Assembly (NCBI GenBank): GCA_964393035.1
Contig: CAYMRX010000001.1
Coordinates: 62,001-126,000, forward strand
Direction of reading: 5' to 3'
Source of the DNA: Tabrizicola_A sp964393035
Lineage (GTDB): Bacteria > Pseudomonadota > Alphaproteobacteria > Rhodobacterales > Rhodobacteraceae
Length of the DNA: 64,000 nt
Shown here piece by piece: positions 59,972 through 64,000 of this stretch. Each line of letters starts with the position of its first letter. Position 1 is the stretch's first letter. A program made the translations under genes and the position numbers. The notes below the pieces were generated by a model. The model saw only the letters and a program-made list of their open reading frames with translations, was not told the DNA's origin and ran no database searches.

Positions 59972-60454
59972 ATGAAACGCATATTTCTGATTGCCGCTCT
60001 TTTTGCCTTACCGACCACGACGGCGTTGGCCGCCATCGACACCGATGGCCTGATCGCGGGCTTTCAGGCCGAAGGCTACACCGCGATCGAAGTGACCCGC
60101 GGCACCACCCAGACCAAGGTCGAGGCGATCCGCGGCAATGAAAAGATCGAGGTTGTCTATGACAATGAAACCGGCGCAACGCTGAAAAGCGAGTCGGGCG
60201 CCCCAGAGGCCGATGACGATATTCGCCCCGGAGTCAAAGTGCGGAACCGTGCCCGTGATTTCGTCGATAATGATGATGAAGACGATGATGATGATGATGA
60301 CGAAGACGACGGCGATGATCATGACGACGACGACGACCATGACGACGATGACGGTCATGACGAAGACGATGATCACGACAACGACGACGATCATGGCGGC
60401 GATGACGGCGGTGACCATGACGGCGGCGATGATCACGGCGGCGACGACGACTGA
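59972..60454 (+). CDS. Exported PepSY-like protein with Asp/His-rich C-terminal tail
   Basis: 160 residues from ATG 59972 (CAGGAG upstream). Signal peptide to TTALA; a PepSY-like unit (IDTDGLIAGFQAEGYTAIEV, KVEAIRGNEKIEVVYDNETG) covers about 20-75; residues from about 96 to 160 are almost only Asp, with Glu, His and Gly. The tail could bind Ca or transition metals outside the cell membrane. Tandem operator-like palindromes lie upstream. Confidence 0.75.
   Translation: MKRIFLIAALFALPTTTALAAIDTDGLIAGFQAEGYTAIEVTRGTTQTKVEAIRGNEKIEVVYDNETGATLKSESGAPEADDDIRPGVKVRNRARDFVDNDDEDDDDDDDEDDGDDHDDDDDHDDDDGHDEDDDHDNDDDHGGDDGGDHDGGDDHGGDDD
60272..60451 (+). repeat. Low-complexity GAT/GAC codon tract
   Basis: About 180 bases of GA(T/C) triplets mixed with CAT/CAC/GGC, encoding the Asp/His tail of the preceding protein. 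Such tracts can change length by slippage, so the tail may vary between strains. Reading frames in other phases here (poly-Met, poly-Val) are artefacts. Confidence 0.8.
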
Positions 60455-60491
60455 TCGCCACCTTGGGATTTTGTTCACCTCGTGATATGTA

Positions 60492-60523
60492 TCGGTCCGG
60501 TCTTGCCGGGCCGACCTTTCTTT
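60492..60523 (+). terminator. Terminator-like hairpin
   Basis: TCGGTCCGG-TCTTG-CCGGGCCGA, a 9-bp stem with one G-T pair, followed by CCTTTCTTT, 37 bases after the Asp-rich gene. May attenuate rather than block transcription into the next PepSY gene 20 bases further on. Confidence 0.55.
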
Positions 60524-60542
60524 AGGAAGAAACACCTCGGCC

Positions 60543-61010
60543 ATGGCACGCACGCGCCCTTTGAACAGAAGATTTTTCCTGCTGACCACCGCGGCTTTTG
60601 TGCTGGCAACACCTGCACATGCTGATTTTGCCACGGCGGTGCAGCGAAAACTGCAAAGTCAGGGTTTCACCGAAATCTCGGTCAGCTATACCTTGCTGGG
60701 ACGCCGCAGGATCGTTGCACATGGGAAACGTGGCACACGTGAGATCATTCTGAACCCGAAAACCGGCGAGGTGCTGCGTGATTTGTGGACATCCGCCAGT
60801 GGCGTAACAGGACCTTCGATCATCGGCTCTGACACGGTCGAGGATGAAAGCGAAGACGCCGGGGATGATGACGGTGATGACGATGACGGCAAAGGTCGGG
60901 GCCGGGGCCGGGGCGGCGATGATGGAGAGGGGGAGACTGACGACTCGGGCAGCGATGGCGACTCTGATGGTGATGGTGATGGCGATTCGGGCGGGGATGA
61001 CGATGACTGA
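60543..61010 (+). CDS. Exported PepSY-like protein with Asp/Gly-rich tail
   Basis: 155 residues from ATG 60543. Arg-rich N-region (ARTRPLNRRFFLL) and signal peptide to ATPAHA, a complete PepSY-like unit (FATAVQRKLQSQGFTEISVS, RRRIVAHGKRGTREIILNPK, TGEVLRDLW), then an acidic Asp/Gly/Ser tail with a short Arg-Gly repeat (GRGRGRGG). Paired with the membrane LuxR gene 27 bases later, repeating the order seen at 58671-59670. Confidence 0.78.
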   Translation: MARTRPLNRRFFLLTTAAFVLATPAHADFATAVQRKLQSQGFTEISVSYTLLGRRRIVAHGKRGTREIILNPKTGEVLRDLWTSASGVTGPSIIGSDTVEDESEDAGDDDGDDDDGKGRGRGRGGDDGEGETDDSGSDGDSDGDGDGDSGGDDDD

Positions 61011-61037
61011 CCTCTGTCCGGCAAGGGTGCCTGCCTG

Positions 61038-61559
61038 ATGCGCCGACAAATTGCCTTGATCACAATTCTATTGCTGCAAGTCCTTTCCGCCGTCTTTTTC
61101 GTGGCCGACATCGCCTCGTCCTACGTCAGCCTATGGTCCGCGCCCCTATCTTGGGAAATGCGGGAATACCTTGAGATTTTTGCAGCCCTTGGCCTGACGC
61201 TGGGGGTTGGTTTTGGCATCTGGGTGCTGCGGCGCACCTTGCGGGAACGCAATATGGCACAGGAACGGCTGCGCCGCGCGTCGGGGGCCTTCATGAACCT
61301 TCTAGAGGAACGGTTCACCGAATGGGGGCTGACACCGGCAGAAAAGGATGTGGCGCTTTTTGCCATAAAGGGGCTGGCAACATCCGAAATCGCAGCCCTG
61401 CGTTCCACGTCGGAAGGCACGGTCAAAGCCCAGACCAACGCGATCTATCGCAAGGCCGGGGTCACCGGACGTTCGCAACTTTTATCGCTGTTCATCGAAG
61501 ATCTGATGCGGGACGACAGCGGTTTGCGGATTACGTCGCCCGATCAATCCGCCGCGTAA
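61038..61559 (+). CDS. Membrane-anchored LuxR-type transcriptional regulator (paralogue)
   Basis: 173 residues from ATG 61038 (AAGGGTG upstream). Same layout as 59155-59670: two membrane helices (about 5-28 and 46-66), linker helix, C-terminal HTH (LTPAEKDVALFAIKGLATSE, GTVKAQTNAIYRKAGVTGRS). The two HTH regions are nearly identical, while the membrane parts differ. The 3' end overlaps the convergent DUF2237 gene by 16 bases. Confidence 0.8.
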   Translation: MRRQIALITILLLQVLSAVFFVADIASSYVSLWSAPLSWEMREYLEIFAALGLTLGVGFGIWVLRRTLRERNMAQERLRRASGAFMNLLEERFTEWGLTPAEKDVALFAIKGLATSEIAALRSTSEGTVKAQTNAIYRKAGVTGRSQLLSLFIEDLMRDDSGLRITSPDQSAA

Positions 61560-61912
61560 AGGGATAGTACCGCCAGCGAAACCACCTCCAGCGTTGCCTG
61601 ATGTGTCGCGGCAAGATGCACCTGCGGCGCGGCACCTTCCTCATGTGCCTGCAAGAAGCGTGTCGCGCACAGACACCAACGATCCCCGGGTTTCAAACCG
61701 GCGAAGCCAAATTCTGGGCGTGGCGTCGACAGGTCATTGCCGAGATATTTCGACAGGGCCAGAAATTCGGCCGTCATGACGGCACACACCGTATGCTGGC
61801 CCCGGTCTTCCGACCCGGTATCGCAGCAGCCGTTGCGGTAAAACCCGGTCATCGGGGCCGTGGAACAAGGCTCAAGCCGACCGCCCAGAACATTTACCGA
61901 TGGCGCGCGCAT
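61544..61912 (-). CDS. DUF2237 family protein
   Basis: 122 residues with the DUF2237 core: NVLGGRLEPCSTAPMTGFYR, DRGQHTVCAVMTAEFLALSK, GNDLSTPRPEFGFAGLKPGD and RWCLCATRFLQA. Several conserved Cys suggest metal or redox function, not established. Convergent with the second LuxR gene. Confidence 0.88.
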   Translation of the reverse strand: MRAPSVNVLGGRLEPCSTAPMTGFYRNGCCDTGSEDRGQHTVCAVMTAEFLALSKYLGNDLSTPRPEFGFAGLKPGDRWCLCATRFLQAHEEGAAPQVHLAATHQATLEVVSLAVLSLYAAD

Positions 61913-62004
61913 TTCTTTCCCCTTGGGCCGGAATTCGAGGCTGGCCCTGACTTCATGCTCATCCTAAGCTGACGGTTGTGATCGGCAAGTGAAAGGGTAA
62001 GCGG

Positions 62005-64000
62005 TTGGACGGTATTCTGATCTTGGCGATTTTGGCCGTGATGGCGATCCCGGTCGCAATTCTGGTGTTGTTTGTTCAAGTGGTCGGGCTGCGCGCCCGA
62101 ATCCGCGCCTTGGAATCCAAGCTTGCCAACAGCCCCGACCCTGTGGCGCCCCCGATGCCGACCATGGCCGAGGCCGTTTCGGAACCACCTCCGCTGCCGA
62201 TCCCCATGGACGCCGTCGCGTCCCGCGTGCCATCCGAACCCCAGACCGTGACACCGCCACCCCTGCCGCCCAGCGCCGCACAAGACCGCCCGTTGGTAAT
62301 GCGCCCCGATCGGTTTGCCGCACTTGGCCGCTGGCTGCGCGACAACTGGGTTTATGCGATCTCTGCCGCCTCCTTGGGTCTGGCCGGTATCTTCTTTGTG
62401 CAATACGGCATGGAGCGCGGCCTTCTGCCCCCCGGCTTGCGGGTGCTGGCGGCGCTGATCTTTGGCGCGGGGCTGGTGGCTGCGGGTGAAGGGCTGCGCC
62501 GCCGTCATGGCGATGAAGGCAGCGCCACGACGGCCAGGCTGCCTTCGGTGTTTTCCGGCGCGGGAATTGTCACGCTGTTTGCCGCCGTTCTGGCCGCGCG
62601 GCAATTATACGGGTTGATCGGGCCGCAAATGGCCTTTGCCGGGCATTTGGCGACTGCCGCGCTGGCCTTGGGGATTGGCTGGTTTTCTGGCCCGCTTCTT
62701 GTGGCGGTCAGCCTGATCGGCGCCTTTGCAGCCCCCTTTATTGCAGGCGGCGCATCGCAGAACATCGGCTGGCTTTATGGCTATTTCACTTTGATCGCGG
62801 CGCTTGGGCTTGGGGTGGATGCCGTGCGCCGCTGGGCCTGGGTGTCGGTTCTGGCTCTGGTCTTGGGCTATGGCGGAGGTCTGTTGACGCAACTGGGCGG
62901 CGGCGGCGACGCGGGGTGGATCTTGCAATTGCTGGCACTGGTGCTGTTGACCGCCACCCTGCCCGAGCTGCGCCTGATCCCGGCACAGGTCGGTCCTGCC
63001 ACCCTGCCTGCGCTCTTGATGAAAGGCAAAGCCGGTTGGCCGGTCTTTCCGGTGCGGCTGGTCTTGGGGGCAACCGTGGCATCCGGTCTGGGCCTGTGCG
63101 CCGCCGCCACCGGCCGCGCCGACGCGGCCCTTCTGGCATTGGCCGGATTAACCTTTCTGACCTTGGCCTTTCTTTTCTGGGCCGAAAAGGCCGAGGGGCT
63201 GGCCGATATGGCCCTCTTGCCAGCCGCAGCTTTTCTCATGGTTCTTGCGATCCTTGGCGAAACGCGTGCGGCAGTCTGGGTCGAACATGCGGCTAAGGCC
63301 ATCGCCCTGCGCCCGCCCGAATCTGCACCCTCGCGGATTGCCTCGCTGCTGCTGATCATGGCCACACTCATCAGCCTTGGCGCGGCCTATCGTGCGCTCC
63401 GGCCCGGCCTGTGGGGCGTGCCCTTTGCCTTGGGCGCGGCGCTGATCGCCCCCCTTGCCGCCGTGGCGATGGAGATCTGGTGGCAACCGGCGCTGGTGCT
63501 TGGCCCCTACGCTTGGGCGCTGCATCTCATCGCGCTGGCCACGCTGATGACCGGCTTTGCGCTGCGGCTGGCCAAGGCAGACGCCCCCGGGATGCGCCGC
63601 GCCGCGCATGCCACGCTGTCGGCCCTGGCGCTGATCGCACTCGCCCTGTTCGTGCTGACCACAAAAACAGCCCTGACGCTGGCGCTGGCGGTGCTGCTCG
63701 TGGCCTCTGCCGCACTTGACCGCCGGTTCCGCCTGCCGGAAATGAGCCTGTTTCTACAGGCTGGCGCGGCGGTGCTGGGCTATCGCCTGCTGGCCGATCC
63801 AGGCCTGTCTTGGGCTTTGCAGGCCCCGTTGGGGCAGGTCTTGCTGGCGTTTGGCGGAACCATTGCCGCGATGCTTGCGACCCTGTGGCTCTTGCGACCG
63901 CTGGCGCGTCCCATCGCCCATGCCGTCGCCGAAAGTGCGGCCGCCGGACTGACGGCCATTCTGGCCAATGTGCTGATCGCCCGCGCGCTGACGCCACCGC
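62005..64000 (+). CDS. DUF2339 multi-pass membrane protein, 3' end beyond window
   Basis: 665 residues visible from TTG 62005 (AAAGGG upstream) and still open at the window end. One N-terminal membrane helix, a Pro-rich cytoplasmic or periplasmic linker (PPPLPIPMD, TPPPLPPS), then many membrane helices starting DNWVYAISAASLGLAGIFFV. This matches the large DUF2339 family of Gram-negative membrane proteins of unknown function. Confidence 0.85.
   Translation, partial: MDGILILAILAVMAIPVAILVLFVQVVGLRARIRALESKLANSPDPVAPPMPTMAEAVSEPPPLPIPMDAVASRVPSEPQTVTPPPLPPSAAQDRPLVMRPDRFAALGRWLRDNWVYAISAASLGLAGIFFVQYGMERGLLPPGLRVLAALIFGAGLVAAGEGLRRRHGDEGSATTARLPSVFSGAGIVTLFAAVLAARQLYGLIGPQMAFAGHLATAALALGIGWFSGPLLVAVSLIGAFAAPFIAGGASQNIGWLYGYFTLIAALGLGVDAVRRWAWVSVLALVLGYGGGLLTQLGGGGDAGWILQLLALVLLTATLPELRLIPAQVGPATLPALLMKGKAGWPVFPVRLVLGATVASGLGLCAAATGRADAALLALAGLTFLTLAFLFWAEKAEGLADMALLPAAAFLMVLAILGETRAAVWVEHAAKAIALRPPESAPSRIASLLLIMATLISLGAAYRALRPGLWGVPFALGAALIAPLAAVAMEIWWQPALVLGPYAWALHLIALATLMTGFALRLAKADAPGMRRAAHATLSALALIALALFVLTTKTALTLALAVLLVASAALDRRFRLPEMSLFLQAGAAVLGYRLLADPGLSWALQAPLGQVLLAFGGTIAAMLATLWLLRPLARPIAHAVAESAAAGLTAILANVLIARALTPP

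Noticed and set aside
60213..60634. Poly-Met and poly-Val/Ile frames across the GAT/GAC tract
   Set aside because: Out-of-phase or antisense readings of the Asp-rich tail; the signal peptide and PepSY domain fix the correct frame.
1..64000. CRISPR array or rRNA operon
   Set aside because: No regularly spaced direct repeats of 24-37 bases and no rRNA-like stretches were seen on reading the window; only one tRNA was found.

Overview
The window is high-GC bacterial DNA with dense gene packing, mostly on the minus strand. It looks like a member of the Rhodobacteraceae (alphaproteobacteria; Rhodobacter, Paracoccus or Roseobacter relatives). Supporting signs are an Irr-type iron regulator divergent from fabA-fabB-fabI, a phosphatidylcholine synthase gene, short DUF1127 proteins, a DUF2161 protein, and the order ybgC-tolQ-tolR-tolA-tolB-pal-cpoB-tilS-ftsH. 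No species can be named from the sequence alone.

Layout: 1-3.4 kb holds an SLC13-type permease cut by the window edge, an EamA exporter and a YmdB-type phosphodiesterase. 3.5-7.3 kb is a tetrahydrofolate one-carbon block (two FolD paralogues, a chorismate mutase and formate-THF ligase); the second FolD lacks the catalytic lysine. 7.5-17.4 kb runs from a MOSC protein through ftsH, tilS and the Tol-Pal envelope operon. 17.5-24.9 kb has a creA gene broken by an in-frame stop, ruvC-ruvA-ruvB, an unusual prmA with a doubled N-terminal domain, and msrA. 25-41 kb is core housekeeping: priA, transaldolase, DUF484-xerC, pcs, an MGMT/LysR pair, ileS, a truncated haemoglobin, irr and fabABI.

The accessory part starts near 41 kb. 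A lower-GC block of six glycosyltransferases (41.3-47.1 kb) is followed by a decayed tyrosine integrase, then by an island of about 5.8 kb bounded by a 17-bp direct repeat of the 3' end of tRNA-Gly(UCC), which sits intact at 53.4 kb. The island holds a second integrase stub, a truncated capsid-decoration gene, a frameshifted major capsid gene, a Nu1-like terminase small subunit, an sce7726/beta-family pair placed tail to tail, and a cluster of TCCAAC/GTTGGA hexamers. It reads as a degraded prophage or phage satellite that still carries cargo.

53.5-58 kb returns to core genes (periplasmic nucleotidase, DUF952, pyrD, trpB). 58.0-61.6 kb holds what I consider the most interesting undescribed candidate: small exported proteins, three of them PepSY-like and two of these with Asp-rich tails, interleaved with two paralogous LuxR-type regulators that are anchored in the membrane and have no receiver domain. 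Two upstream regions share the palindrome TAAAC-N4-GTTTA. I read it as a possible envelope-sensing one-component system. The window ends inside a large DUF2339 membrane protein gene.

Inverted repeats related to GGCGGGNGTATTTT recur between genes at about 19.6, 28.0, 31.5 and 56.6 kb and look like a dispersed intergenic repeat family that may act as terminators.
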